Assembly (NCBI GenBank): GCA_015501055.1
Contig: JADNYV010000172.1
Span: 1-64,000 of the forward strand
Source of the DNA: Mucidula mucida
Taxonomy: Eukaryota > Basidiomycota > Agaricomycetes > Agaricales > Physalacriaceae
Length of the DNA: 64,000 nucleotides
Direction of reading: 5' to 3'
The translations under genes and the position numbers were made by a program. Below, piece by piece: positions 42,984 through 54,800 of this stretch; the stretch's first letter is position 1; the number at the start of each line of letters is the position of its first letter. The notes under the pieces are model-generated. The model saw nothing but the letters and a program-made list of their open reading frames with translations. It was not told the DNA's origin and did not search any database.

Positions 42984-44073
42984 ATGGCTCTTAGCTTCAT
43001 CCGCACCATCATCAACAAATTTGCTCACTCTCGTCGCTCCTCTGCGAGTACAGGTCCTTTCGGGCTTGTACCGCAAGAGTTACTCGACCTTGTCATTGGT
43101 TACCTCGCCGACGATAAAGTCGCCCTTCTATCGTGCGCACTCGTCCACCCTGCCTGGACCAGCATTAGTCGCTATCATCTTTCACCGGTGATGCTTGTTG
43201 TGTCAACCCCTGCTCGTTCCAAAGACCTTGTCAAACTATTACGTTCTTCGCGGGAGACGCTATCCTCGTCTATCACCGGCATAACGCTCGTCGGCGATGT
43301 CCCATTCGATGACTACGCCATGAACGGCAAATCCGACCGCGCACAGTCCTATCGCAAGTTGCTGCAGCTTCTTAAGGCGAAGCATGTTGCGCTTCGCTCG
43401 GGCGCTGTGGAGAACGATCCCTCACTCGTTGGACTCTTCGCTCAGTATTTTCCGGCTATTAGTGTGACCTGTGCGTCGTACCAGGATATCACGAGCTTCA
43501 TGCGTGCACTCGCTGGCTCTTTCCCGCGGCTTTTGGAGCTCGGTGTAGTGCTTGGATCCAGAGGATGGATATACCGGACGCATCGTTATCTGGGTTGCGC
43601 GGCCTCGCATTAGGCACGCCGCACCTACGCAGTCTGCGTATGGTAGGGTGGAACAATGAGCTTGTGCGATGGTTGGGTGGTAACGTCGTCGGGACGCTGG
43701 AGCGATTGGAGCTGGAGAACACCAGCGTGTGGTCGACGTGCCATGTCGAAGAGGCGCTTCCGCTGATCCAGAGGAATAAGGAAACGCTGAAGGATGTGAG
43801 ATTGAGCTTCATGAGGCGCAATGGTTAGTGTTGCTTCTTCCTTCTCTATCAGTTTGACGTGCTTATTGATTTGTAGTGGCTTTTGATTTATCGGGTTTGA
43901 CGCGTTTGGAGTATTTGGAGGTAGCAAATGGGCTGGGTGATGCGTTGCATGGATGGCTGCTCCCGCGGTCGTTGAAGACAGTAGAGTTACGGGATGTGCT
44001 TAGCGTGTTCCATGGAGATTGTATGGGGGCTGCTGAGGGGGAGGACCTCATGAGAGCTCTTAGGATGTATTAA
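42984..44073 (+). pseudogene. F-box-like gene, frameshifted
   Basis: It begins MALSFIRTIINKFAHSRR, then an F-box (LVPQELLDLVIGYLADDKVA, LLSCALVHPAWTSISRYHL). The frame changes near 43545-43570 with no room for an intron; the body continues DIPDASLSGLRGLALGTPHL, LRSLRMVGWNN, LERLELENTSVW. A 53-base GT-AG intron (43824-43876) then joins to FDLSGLTRLEYLEVANG and the stop at 44073. If the single shift is a sequencing error this is an intact F-box/LRR gene of about 350 residues. Confidence 0.7.
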
Positions 44074-44675
44074 GCTTTCAATACCATATATCAAGAATGC
44101 ATCCCCACTTTTGCATTTAAAATATGCTTCACCCAGATACACGGAGACAGATGCGATGCCTCTTGCCTCTGTTCAGTGTTCATGTCGCGCCAACGTTGAA
44201 GTTGAATGGATTTGAGTGTTACTATTCTCCTGTGCTAGACTACATGACGAAAGGCCGGCTGGAAATTCTTCCTATACTAGTTACTGTCAGCCACCATCAG
44301 ATTATCCTGTTGGAGTTTTTTAAGAGTGAGATGTGGAGGGAATCAATTCAAACGTTGAGCCGCGAGGCGAAAGTTGATTGCCTAATGCGGATGCAGCAGT
44401 ACTTTACTCCCACCACCATCGTCTTTGGGAACAGCGTCCTCGCCATCGACGTCCTCATTCACCAGTGACGCTACATACAGCTAACAAGGGTACCATCATC
44501 TTCACTTGCTTCGTTAGTCTTGAACGCGTCCACCAGAGTGGTCTCTCAATGCGGGAAATTCATCATCACGTAGGGTATACATGCGCGTACTTACGCTTGA
44601 CTTGCGCCTCCAGGAACGCGGCGTTACTATTTCTTCTAGTAGGCAAATTTTCCTGTTAGTCGGTCTGCGTTCGAG
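44074..44675. other. intergenic with F-box upstream block
   Basis: Open frame 44124-44468 has no recognised content. Around 44569-44675, CATCATCACGTAGGGTATACA, GCGCGTACTTACGC and CGGTCTGCGTTCGAG parallel the upstream DNA of the F-box gene at 11711, indicating a copied leader. Confidence 0.45.
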
Positions 44676-46423
44676 ATGCAGCACATTGCCTCGCAATGTA
44701 GCAATTGCGGTGCCTTCACCAGACGGAGTCATTACCACGAAGAGGAATATCAGAGCTCTGTGCTTCTTGAGCAACTGCGAAACTCGAATCTCCCAGCAAC
44801 TGACCAGGTGTTCACACACATCCGACACACCATCTTACCTACTGTCTCCGACGACATATCATCCGTTGATTCGAAACTCGCATCCCTTCGAAAGGTCATC
44901 AGGTCGATGGAGACAGAGCGAGAGGCTTTGATAAGCGTCCAGAACAAGTACAACAACCTCATTTCCTTGTATCTCACACTTCCCTCAGAAATCTGGTCGG
45001 AAATATTCCTTCACACACTTTCTAGCTACCCTGTTTCCAACGCGTTCGACGCGTCCGAGTCCATATGGCAGCTCAGTCACGTTTGCCAGAGGTGGCTAAA
45101 TGTTGCTTTGTCCCTTCAATCGTTTTGGTCGACTATGACTATTCCTTTTCCGGAAAGGGCGCAGTGCGAAGCCGATGTGGAGTGCTGGGGGCAATTATCC
45201 AGCGTTCCGGTCAAGGACGTATCTCTGAGCGACGGCTGGGACGAATTTGACGGACAGACCTTCATGGTTTATTCCTCGAATCCAAAACGCATACTCGACA
45301 TTATCTTCGCTGAGTCGTATCGGTGGCGGAAGGCACAGTTATCATTTTCGCACGCAAACTGGAATATTCTCTATGTGCCACTTCATAATTGGCTTCCTCG
45401 TCTCGAGTCGTTGACCCTTTGCGTCACTCCGCTCCAGCTGGAGGAACATTTATCGGTGTGTATCTTCAAAAACTGTCCTCGTCTTACGAAATTGACCCTT
45501 AGTGGAGGTGTGCTGGACGTGGAATTTCCGTGGGATCAAATCACGAAGCTAGACCTTTCTTGCGTAGATGTTGGTGATAACGAGGAGCAGCGTAGAGCAT
45601 GCATGCGTTTTATTGAACGGTGCCCGTTGCTTGAGATCCTGTCCACACCTTGCTGCGATTACCAAGAAGATGATGAGGTCGAATACCAACCACATACTCG
45701 AATGCGTTCAAGCTCGCTGTCACGTCGGTGTCCGTCCTCAATACGCTCACGCTTCCCCTCTTCTACGGGAGGCTTCCCTTCATCCCGAGCCTACCATGGC
45801 TCGGTATGATTCCCTATATTCATTCAAACACTTGTTCATTCGTTCCAATTGTATGAACGGTCTTACCAGCCTCTCATTTGCTAGTGTGCCCCTTGCTGAC
45901 TCGCCGGACCTTACCCTCCATTCTATACTGTAACTTACGCAAACACATAGTCTCACTTTCCTCAAGCTTACTATCAGGGCACAGGAATACAACGATAGCT
46001 CAGATGCTAGCGACCGGGCACACAGTCATGATTGCGGCATCCCTCGAGATTGTACCGACGGAAGCGGTCACCTTCCTTCCCCACCTTTCGTCTCTGGACA
46101 TTCGCGTTTTTAATCATCGTAACTCGTGGTTCGTACCGTATTTCGGGCCGGTTGGCTGTTTTGCTTCTGCGCTCAAAGCGCGTTGGAAGGGGGACGATAC
46201 AATTGGGCTGGCAAGGCTTCGGACGTGCCACTTTTCTGTACAGGCGCAGTATCTGAAGGATGATATATTTCGGGAAATTGGGGGTGTTGCCATCCGACAT
46301 ATCTTTGATGAGGCCGACAGGTTTGTCTTTGACACGCTACTTGACAATGGGATGGACCTCGCTATACGGGTCACGACCGGCAACGTTCGACACAATGGCG
46401 TGGTTTTCGCAATTTCCAGGTGA
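44676..46423 (+). pseudogene. F-box-like gene with late frameshifts
   Basis: It starts MQHIASQCSNCGAFTRRSHY and keeps one frame for about 340 codons: coiled-coil segment, LTLPSEIWSEIFLHTLS, IWQLSHVCQRWLNVALS, and LRR-like blocks (RLTKLTLSGG, EFPWDQITKLDLS). Near 45690 the frame is lost; the paralogous continuation lies in a second frame (PLLREASLHPEP, SFKHLFIRSNCMNGLTSLSF) and then a third (SLEIVPTEAVTFLPHLSSLDI, DEADRFVFDTLLDNGMDLAI) to 46423. A truncated protein of 377 residues could still be made. Confidence 0.85.
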
Positions 46424-47226
46424 CCTGGGCGTCCCGCCTCGATCATTTAAGGTAGAGAGTTCATGTTAGTGCTCAACAACTCTTAACGCCATGTATCACA
46501 GGAGTCTCTGATCTGGACCTTTGGCCGTCTCGAAACTTGGACACGCACGGGCAATGGGAACCTGTTCCTTCTCCACGGTGTACCATAGCATGAAGGATAC
46601 CATGTTCATTTCATAGATCGTCGCCGTCCAATGGAGTACCTTACGAATGCGGCGGAAGATCATCAAGGTCTCGCTTTCTTTGACTGGTACTGACGATAGC
46701 ATTTGCGCTCAGGTCTAGAGACTAACAAGCCTCAGGTTTAGGTGGGCTGGTTCCTTGGAGCTTGCCAGATTGCCGCCGCTTGATCGCTGTTTCCAATACT
46801 GAGACGTATAATACCTCTCTTGCTAGAGAACGCTGACAAAATATAGCCGCTGTTCAGTATATATTTCCATTTTCACGCAAGTTTCATTGGAGTAGGTCGC
46901 TGGCAAGCTCTGATACTAGGAAAATTCAGGCGCGTTGAGGTTGAATTCTCTCACGCGCATAAGTATGTAGCATCTGTTGAATCGCCGCTCATCTTCTTCG
47001 CGTTCGCGGAAGTTGGGCACAAGATGCCACCAACATGTCAGAATCAGCAGACTGAAGCGTATCAACATAAATTCGCTCCGAACATGAGTTCAGCCGCCCA
47101 CTGGCATGATGCTTATCCTCCACTCGAAGAACGTAGGTTGCCATGAAAGAATATCATCATAACGGTCCAAACATTGAAGTATTGGAAAAGTAAGTAGTTT
47201 GAAGAAGAACGGCCGCCGTTCACATT
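46424..47226. other. conserved 3' flank of F-box unit, then nothing recognised
   Basis: 46500-46640 resembles the 3' flanks at 3830-3990 and 13540-13660 (GACACGCACGGGCAATGGGAACC, CATAGATCGTCGCC). The rest has no supported feature. Confidence 0.4.
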
Positions 47227-47746
47227 CTACTTGTTGTAGTAGCAAATGTAGTGGTCGCCGCAGGGACCATCGCCCGAGTTGGGATAGTTGAAGCGCCAGC
47301 GGTCGCTAACGAAATACAATCAGTCTCGTCTTCAGCGCCACGGAGCATAAGAAAACCTACCCTTCATCGACCATGTCGTCGGGGTTGCCCCAGCTTTCGT
47401 CACCATGCCTGCTACCGCCCTTTCCGATGTAGCAGATGTCTAAAAAGGAGGTGACTTCAAGGTTCAACAAGTCAGAAAAACGACTGACAGTGTCCTGGGC
47501 AGGCATTTGGGTGTCCGTCAGTGGAGCCAAAGTTGAGCTTCCAGCGGTCGCCCTGGTCGACGACGAGGTCGGGATTGCCATAAGAGGTCTCCCGCTTCGT
47601 GACCAAGCCCTGTAGGAAACCGAAGGTAAATGTGGGTTGCTCTCTGTAAAGAACGGTTCACGTGCGGTATCGAGGTTGGGGCTAGGAAGAGCGACGACGC
47701 CCAAAGCAAGAGTCATCAATGCAGCAAAAGAGGTAGTGAAATGCAT
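47227..47746 (-). CDS. small secreted two-module protein, intact copy
   Basis: Model: complement of 47227..47305, 47361..47439, 47489..47609 and 47666..47746, 119 residues. The first intron is GC-AG (donor GCACGTG; the paralogue has GTACGTG). The others are GT-AG. Residues 1-19 form a signal peptide (FAALMTLALGVVALPSP). The mature part holds two similar modules: SYGNPDLVVDQGDRWKLNFG ending CPGHYICY, and SWGNPDDMVDEGDRWRFNYP ending CGDHYICYYNK. Each has GNPDxxVDxGDRWxxN and C-x(3)-HYICY, which suggests one disulphide pair per module or between them. It is a small, Cys-containing secreted protein; a role in interaction with hosts, competitors or the wall is only inferred. The inverted paralogue lies 1.28 kb away. 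Confidence 0.75.
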
Positions 47747-49024
47747 TGTCGTTAAGAAGATTGAGAGTGAAGTGGAATGAGAAAGACTGCAAATGAAGAG
47801 GCAGAATGAAGAACTTACCTGCAGACCGTGTCAGCTTTATACCAGAGCACTGCGGAGTCCTCAAACACATAAATGACACGAGATCCGGTGAAAGTATCAC
47901 CCAAAACGAATCGTGCTAAGCTACTCGACGCGTGTAAACGTGCTGAGTATCCACCGTCCCTGCAGCGTCAATATCCGACCATGGCGGAATCCGGATAGAA
48001 GGAGCCCTCAAACGAAAACAGCACAAGTTCCAAGGTCACATCCAAGCTGTTCTCGTCACTGTGCTGCATAATCCTACGCGTACGACGTAGCGGAAAGACT
48101 TGGCGCTCCAATGGCCGACACAGAGTGAATTGAACGTCCAACGTTCTAGCCGACTGTGTAAATCATCACATCAAAGCCGCACCACTGATAGGCATTTCGT
48201 GTTCCACGGTCGCAAAAAGTAAGATTGCCGTTGATTGGCGCCACTGTTGGAGGCTGTGCCTACTCTATTCTGTGTTTGGAATCAATTTGGAATTGACGTT
48301 CACGTACAGCGCTTGGAAGTTTCAACCTTAACGTCTCATCCGCTGTTTGAGAGCGAAGACATCGGAGAGGAGCTGGTGGTGGTCTTAGATGAGAAGGTCG
48401 TTGTGCGGAGAGGATGTGGTTCGAGAACTGCCGGTGGCGGAAAGTGCCGGATGCTCCATCACTCTCTCATCTCACCCGAAGAATTCGTTCTGCCTTACGC
48501 CAGGTCTTACAACACATTCGGTAGATGACTTCGTCATACCCTCTCGACCTGAGATCACCACTTGTTCATGCTGCCGTGCCAATCGCAATTTTGGACACGC
48601 GCGCCGCGACTTTGTATAGCCTTTTCAGCAGGCTCTTTCGTTTCATCCTTTCTGAGTTTCCTGCCTGCACTGCAGTGTTAATCACATCTACTTGCAACGT
48701 TCCTCCGCATGACATCCGCATCCACCCTGGCCAGCCGCCAAATAGGCTAACGTGACGCGTCTTGAAAGGGATCCGCGTGGCGTCAATGGAGCTCTATTGA
48801 TTATGCGCAAGTCTGCTGCCTACTTTGAGTGTTTGATCGGCATCCGTGGCACTGTATTAGGACTTGGGCATGTTTCGTAGTTCATTTTCGGGCTCCACTC
48901 TTCACGTTTGAGGGTGCTGTTGGTACGGTATAAAAGACTGGCTGTATTGTAAGTAAGTTCTTCATCCTGCTTTTTCATCTGCAGTCTTTCTCATTCCACT
49001 TCACTCTCAACCTCTTCAACAACG
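47747..49024. promoter_or_regulatory. shared divergent promoter region of secreted-protein pair
   Basis: Both ends carry the same leader in opposite orientation: a TATA-like GTATAAA(A)G (48929 on plus; about 47838 on minus), GTAAGTTCTTCAT(C/T)CTGC, TTTGCAG or TCTGCAG, and TCTTTCTCATTCCACTTCACTCTCAA just before ATG. The 1 kb between holds no recognised gene (plus-strand frames 48235-48755 are unspecific). Confidence 0.55.
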
Positions 49025-49537
49025 ATGCATCTCACTACCTCTTTCGCTGCATTGATGACTCTTGCTTTGGGCGTCGTCGCTCTTCCTAGCCCCAACGCTG
49101 ATACCGTACGTGATCGTGCACGTCGACTAGCCAATACTTACCTTCCTTTTCTTGCAGGGCCTGGTCACGAAGCGGGAGACCTCTTATGGCAACCCCGACC
49201 TTGTCGTCGACCAGGGCGACCGCTGGAAGCTCAACTTTGGCTCCACTGAGGACACCCTAATGCCTGTCCGGACACTGTCAGTCGCTGTTTCGACTTGTCG
49301 ATACCTATGAAGCTCACCTCATTCATAGACATCTGCTACATCGGCAAGGGCGGTAGCAGGCATGGTGACGAAAGCTGGGGCAACCCCGACGACATGGTCG
49401 ATGAAGGGTAGGCTTTCGTGTGCTCTCAGGGCGCTGAAACAAGACTGATTATTGTTAGCGACCGCTGGCGCTTCAACTACCCCAACTCGGGCGATGGTCC
49501 CTGCGGCGACCACTACATCTGCTACTACAACAAGTAG
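49025..49537 (+). pseudogene. small secreted two-module protein, frameshifted copy
   Basis: Exons parallel the copy at 47227: 49025..49105, 49158..49276, 49329..49407 and 49459..49537. Exons 1, 3 and 4 have exactly the same lengths (81, 79, 79) but exon 2 is 119 instead of 121 bases. The two missing bases near 49250-49270 throw module 2 out of frame. The signal peptide and module 1 (SYGNPDLVVDQGDRWKLNFG) are intact. Module 2 is nearly identical in DNA to the other copy. It may be a recent loss or a sequence error; read-through would give a shorter secreted peptide. Confidence 0.75.
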
Positions 49538-50515
49538 ATGTTTATGATACTTGTCCGATTGCAGCATTGTCCTCGGTATTTACGACGCCTGCTGTAGCTA
49601 GTCCATTTCGCTTACTTCTTGAATCTATTCTAATGCTCTATGTCATTTGCTTGTTTCCTGGATCATTGCTCCGTCAGGCGAGAACTCTCTGTCGGAGTGA
49701 ATCCAAAATGTACCGGTGTGTATCTCAGCGAATGTTACAACTGCGTTACCGAATGGGCGCCATTGCACGTATCGAAACATGGCCGCGGTCTGCCTTATAA
49801 GTCCAATACATAGATAACCTCCCCTCAAGTAGCAAAGCAGCAAGGTCAAGGATGCTTGGTGAGAAGCCGTGTCACTGTCAGTCAGACTCAGTGCTAAGCT
49901 AGGATCAGACGAAAAGATCACAGTCTATAGCGTCCTGATCACAGAAAGGCGGCCAGAACGTCATTCATCGCGCTTGCTCTCAAAGCATTGGCGAATACTA
50001 GAACATTTTTAGTACAGGTAATGAAAACCATCGAGCGCTATTCACAAGGAAGACGAAACTGTTTGAAAGTATCAGAAATAACAGCAATAGCGGTCCTGCT
50101 TAGACCAAGCTCGTCCGAGGCCGATCTTCCAGCACTTGAGGCTCGGTGGCCGTCAGGACTACTATCAGTGAGGTCCTCCGGGATCCATGGTGAGGATTTG
50201 TTAGCAGTGGGAGCCACGCTAACGACACAGAGCGACGCCAATGACCATGTCATTGCTCAACATGTACTGCACGTGATCAGCTGAGTACGCGGTCGATGAC
50301 TCGACTCCGCGGTCAACCTCTTGCCGCATCGATATCTGCGCTTTTCTCTTGTTCTGTGGCCTCATAACTTTTCAGTCTTAACCATCCTCTCTACCGGCTC
50401 GTTCCTGCGTCTGTTCTTAGGGCATCAGGGTTTCCCAATTTTTCTCATTGAACTTTCGGACTTGACGCTACGGCCTTAGCCTTAATCGCGCGCACTAAGC
50501 TTAAAAGCTCCCGAG
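49538..50515. other. intergenic, nothing recognised
   Basis: No coding or RNA feature is supported. Confidence 0.4.
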
Positions 50516-50921
50516 ATGCGAACACACAGAGTTCTCCCCTCGTTTTCTATACCGGAGTGCCTTGCTCAGTTGCTCTGGCCAAGGGGCAAATCTGTGGACT
50601 GCGTCATAGCTGGACCAGATTTTGGGATGCTATCTGGCACACGATGGATTGAGAGCTGGAGCTGCTGCATGTCCAAATCACGACTGCCTAGGACGAGGAG
50701 TGACGTGCAAGTCCGCTCCGGACAGCAACTGCGCAGAGGTGTCTTCGTATTCAGAGGCTCTTGTGAAGGCCAGCTACGTACATGTTCGGACGCATCGTGG
50801 AATGCTATGTAATATGCTGCTGTCTAATTCCTCGAATGCAAAGGAACTTTATCAGGCCTGTGACACCTTTATAGCTGTAGATCTCGTCTCAGAGGTTGGC
50901 ATGCTACGTGAAAAGCTCTAA
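50516..50921 (+). pseudogene. probable decayed gene of unknown family
   Basis: Two overlapping frames look like parts of one protein: CLAQLLWPRGKSVDCVIAG (frame from 50516), then DGLRAGAAACPNHDCLGRG, VTCKSAPDSNCAEVSSYSE, ALVKASYVHVRTHRGMLCNM and AKELYQACDTF (frame from 50622 to 50921). The Cys-rich composition (C-x4-C, then C-x7-C) and good codon flow suggest a real but broken coding exon. I do not recognise the family. Confidence 0.35.
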
Positions 50922-51328
50922 CTTAAATACGAGCCCTGCCAAAGTCACAACTGCAGTGGTTCCCCTATCTATTTCTAAATAGGCTTACTCTCTTGCGCCA
51001 ACGACTTTATTCTAGCCCGCGACTCGTCAACCTACTGACACTAGCTGCTGCCACGGATTAATGAGTAATCCTATTGAACCTCTCGCTTACTGAGCTGTAT
51101 GTCCTGCTTGCGCGTGTTCGTCTTGACGTTTACGGACTCAATATGGTATGGTAAATAGGGAAACGATTTATGAATCAGCCAGTGCTTAGAAATCTTGGAT
51201 GCCTACGCGACTCTGTGCTCGGTAATGATCAAAGTCATCCAACTATCAGCCTGCCCTGTAGCTAGAGCCAGTATAAAGACCAGCCTCTTTCGATTTAACC
51301 AGACATCACATACTACGATTTCTCAGCC
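50922..51328. other. intergenic, probable promoter of dehydrogenase
   Basis: Nothing specific is seen; AGAGCCAGTATAAAGACC (about 51266-51283) carries a TATA-like sequence about 50 bases before the start codon. Confidence 0.45.
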
Positions 51329-52315
51329 ATGTCCTCCTCTACTAAAGTCTACCTCGTCACTGGCGCCAACCGTGGAATCGGTACGCCACATATCCATAAC
51401 CCAATTTCCACTCACAGACCCCCCTCTCTTTTCAGGCCTCGCTCTGGTGAACGAAATCGCGTCAAGGAACGCTGACAAGGACATCGCTGTTATTGCCGCT
51501 GTTCGGGATATCTCGTTTCAGTCAATTGCCGACATTTCCGGGAAATATCCAGGCAAGATTCACGCGTTGAAGTACATCGCTGGCGATGCAGCGAACAACC
51601 AGGCGCTCGCAGAGGAGATTAAAGCCAAGTTCGGCCACGTCGACACTGTCATTGCCAATGCAGGTAAATGAATATGATCTCGTTCTCACTATAAACATGA
51701 TTTGACATGATCTCGTTACAGCCATCGGGAACAGTATGGACAGCATATTGGAAACGCCGATCAAGCAATTCGAGGACCACTTCCACGTCAACGCGCTGGG
51801 CGTGGTTGTCCTCTTCCAGGCCTTCTACGGTCTGCTCAAGGCCAGCAAAGAGCCCAAATTTATCCCGATAAGCAGTTCCTCGGGCAGCATCACTGTCTCG
51901 ATGGGTTTCCCTGTAGCGACAAACGCCTATGGCGTCTCCAAGATCGCCCTCAACTTCATCGCTCGGCGAATTCATTTTGAGAACGATTGGCTAGGTGCGT
52001 GTCGTGTAGTGATTGGGTGGGACTTTTTCCTGATCATTATGGCAGTTTGCTTCCCCTTGGATCCTGGCCCGGTCGATACGGACATGGGTATGTCTGTCTG
52101 TCTGTATCAGTACTTCACCTGTTGATCTCGTGTATGACTAAGGGCAACTCGCGCGCGAGATGGACAAGAGCGGCGCCCTAGGAGCCCTCCTGGATTCCAT
52201 CGCAAGAACCACAGAAGTGGCGGCCACCAAGTTGATAGACGTCATCGAAGACGCTACGCGTGAAAAGGATGGGGGAGAATTTGTCGATCTCAATGGAGGG
52301 AGGGTTACCTGGTGA
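51329..52315 (+). CDS. short-chain dehydrogenase/reductase, copy 2
   Basis: Model: 51329..51380, 51436..51663, 51722..51994, 52046..52087 and 52143..52315, 255 residues. MSSSTKVYLVTGANRGIG gives the cofactor motif TGANRGIG; DTVIANAA stands in for the NAG loop (final Gly replaced by Ala); ISSSSGS carries the catalytic Ser; and YGVSK the catalytic Tyr and Lys. NPGPVDTDM-like sequence (LDPGPVDTDMG) follows, as usual for NADP(H) SDRs of the sniffer/C-factor group. It ends REKDGGEFVDLNGGRVTW, the normal family end. It is the intact-looking counterpart of the gene at 35870-36889. Cytosolic reductase; substrate unknown. Confidence 0.85.
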
Positions 52316-52722
52316 CGAATTATTGCACTTCTTCTGCAATCTAGTAGGATGCCGACCTAAAATCAAAACTCGACGTTCTTGTAAGCATTGCTCGCAGAAA
52401 TCTACTTAGTACCCACAACCCTAACGAACCGGATTTTCCGCCGCGAATTGAACCTTATTGAGGCTATCACGTCCTTTGCATGATCTGTGCGCCTTGTTAC
52501 TAGAGGGATTTAGTTGACGCGCGCATGGAGTTTGTACAAGATGCTTCGTTGTTTGTATACAGACAACTTGAACTTGAGGCAACGACGAACGTGTACGGTA
52601 CCCTTCATAAAATGGCAGACTTTACAATAAGATGGTTTCCCTAGTAAAGAACAGCCCCCTTTGCGCGTGAAACGAATCCCCGCGGAAACACTACTGTCAT
52701 TCAGGAATTCAGAAAAACTCAT
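52316..52722. other. intergenic, nothing recognised
   Basis: No supported feature. Confidence 0.4.
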
Positions 52723-52971
52723 TCACCATGATGCAATATTTACCTTCACTGAATAGAAAGAAGTCTCCATCCCTTTGAAAACTGCGAGATTTAGTTTACT
52801 CCTTCCGATTTTTGCGTTCAGCCTCGAAGTGAGCTCTATAGCGAGGTCCATGCCGTCGTCAATCAGCTCATTGAAGATAAACCTTTCCGCTGCATCGAAA
52901 ATATGCGGGATGAGACTCCCTTCAACTTTTGCTGCCTCAAGAACTTCATCTTGCGGCATTCTTCCCGCCAC
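52723..52971 (-). pseudogene. C-terminal fragment of an F-box-like gene
   Basis: The minus strand reads LIPHIFDAAERFIFNELIDDGMDLAIEL, matching the end of the main F-box family (FDAAERVIFNALVDNGMDLAI at 13310-13380). Nothing N-terminal is found upstream, so it is an isolated 3' remnant. Confidence 0.65.
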
Positions 52972-53689
52972 CGATGCTGAAGAAAGAATACCGGTAATAA
53001 AGGGTGATGATGATCTTCAAATCGGGAACCTGCAGGAACGAAACAACTACTCACCGGTTGTTAACATTATGGAGTCAAGAACCGGCGCCACATGGATGTA
53101 GCAAGGAAGGAAGAAACGAAAAAACGGTGGCTGTGCTCTTCCGTCCCTGTAGTGATCGTCAGGGTGTTGGTTCTAAATCTCAAGAAGAGATAAATACGCG
53201 TTCGACTTAGCTTAATTAACACTATGATCATGGCCACTAAGTATTAGAACTTAGAAGGAACTGGTACACGAAAAACTTGGATGCGGTCACAATTAATCGT
53301 TTTCTTCCGCTTATGGGCTCTTGTTTATCCAAGGGCCTCGCCGCATGTTTGCAGGGTGAAAAACGTGTAGTGGCCTGTAGTGGCGCCGGTTAATTTCCGA
53401 GATTTGAAGTCATTCGTCGATCACGATGATTTTGCATCGAGTACTTTGGTGCGAGGAATGTGGTATGCCACCATGAAGCTATGATGAAACGAGAGGTGTT
53501 CTAGCGCTAGGAGTTGTGGACGACGAGCTTGACAGAGGTGCACGAGGACAAGCCGGATGACTCCGATCACGAACAATGGCGGCTCTCGTGGCTCATCAAG
53601 GGTCCCATTGACATATATAGCACGGGCTTCCGAAGCAGCCTGAGTAAATCGTCCCTCTCTTCTCCCGTCTAGCATCTCATTCGCCCATA
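52972..53689. other. intergenic, nothing recognised
   Basis: Probable promoter of the next gene in the last part. CATATATAGCAC near 53614 may be a TATA element 75 bases before its start. Confidence 0.4.
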
Positions 53690-54800
53690 ATGTCTTCCTT
53701 GGCATCCTTGACGACTTCACCTGACATGCAGCCCCTTGAAGACTACTGCTTCAGTCCCCGCGCAAAAGAGGTGTGCCGAGATGTTTTCTGTCTTCACTCT
53801 CTGCTCAACTCGGTAAAAGATCTACAAGATGGAGTACTACTGGGGGCTCTCGAGAGGAGAATTGGAGCTTGAGTCAGCGCTGAACCGCATTACAGGCATG
53901 TCACTTCATCTGCTCTATCGAATTGAACGATATTGATGCCATGCAGTACGCGCCGACGTCAAGAAACTCCTCGAGCAGGAGCAATACGCGCTCATTCCGA
54001 CTCAAGATACTCTTCAAATCCTTTACGATCTCCACGACTGCAACCAAGAGCGTGCCCACGACGATCGACGCGTCTTTACTGAGGTGTGTCCAAGAGCTTG
54101 CTTAGCCCCCAAAAGTCTAATCTGGAGGGTCTGACAGGTCCTTCCAATCGGGGAGTACAATTACCACCTCGTCCCCACATCCGCCTCTTCTCCCTCAATC
54201 CAATCTACCGACTGCTCCACCCCCTCCTCTAAATCCACGCAGCTCTTCGTCCGCTCCTACGTCCACCCCGCCTTGGTCATCGCTGCTACCTACCCCATGT
54301 TCAACCGCTTCCCCCTGCTTGGTCGCAACAGGTGGATAAGCAGTATCTCCTCATTCTATCTCCTCCAACTGCCGACCTTTGCTCGTAATCTCGCCGAATG
54401 GCGCCCACATAACGACAAGGTCCACCCAGAGACCGGAGGATCTCCTACTCGTCGCCAACGAGCCCGTCGATCTCTCGAGATAGAACAAGCTGACGCGCCA
54501 GTGGGCGAGCGGCTTCCGCTTATGACGGGTCTCCCTGAGACGCTTCCCCGTATCGAACGTCGGGTGCAGATGGTGTACTGTCAATTCGACATTTCCCTCG
54601 CCGTGTTGAACGACATCGACATTGGGGAATACGCGTATGAGCCTGCGCCGGCTGCGGCCGACGTGTTCGAGTGCGGCGACGACTGGAAGAGTGTGGCGCG
54701 CAAGCGCTTGGCGGCTAACCGAAACCGCATGTCTCCGAAGAAGGAGGTACGCAGACGCTGGAATTTTTCTCTCAAGTCCCAGAAATTGAGCCCCTTTTGA
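53690..54800 (+). CDS. four-exon gene of unknown function
   Basis: Model: 53690..53770, 53820..53895, 53947..54083 and 54138..54800, 318 residues; all junctions keep frame. The second intron is GC-AG (donor GCATGT, acceptor ATGCAG). Visible content: MEYYWGLSRGELELESALNR, a helical stretch DVKKLLEQEQYALIPTQDTL, LPIGEYNYHLVPTS, SYVHPALVIAATYPMFNRFP, a basic segment RRQRARRS, and a C-terminal basic tail RKRLAANRNRMSPKKEVRRR. There is no signal peptide. The layout recalls basidiomycete proteins of unclear function; I cannot name a domain. It is intact, in contrast to its F-box neighbours. Confidence 0.65.

Noticed and set aside
48235..48755. Plus-strand frames between the secreted-protein genes
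   Set aside because: Overlapping frames without motifs in what appears to be a divergent promoter region.
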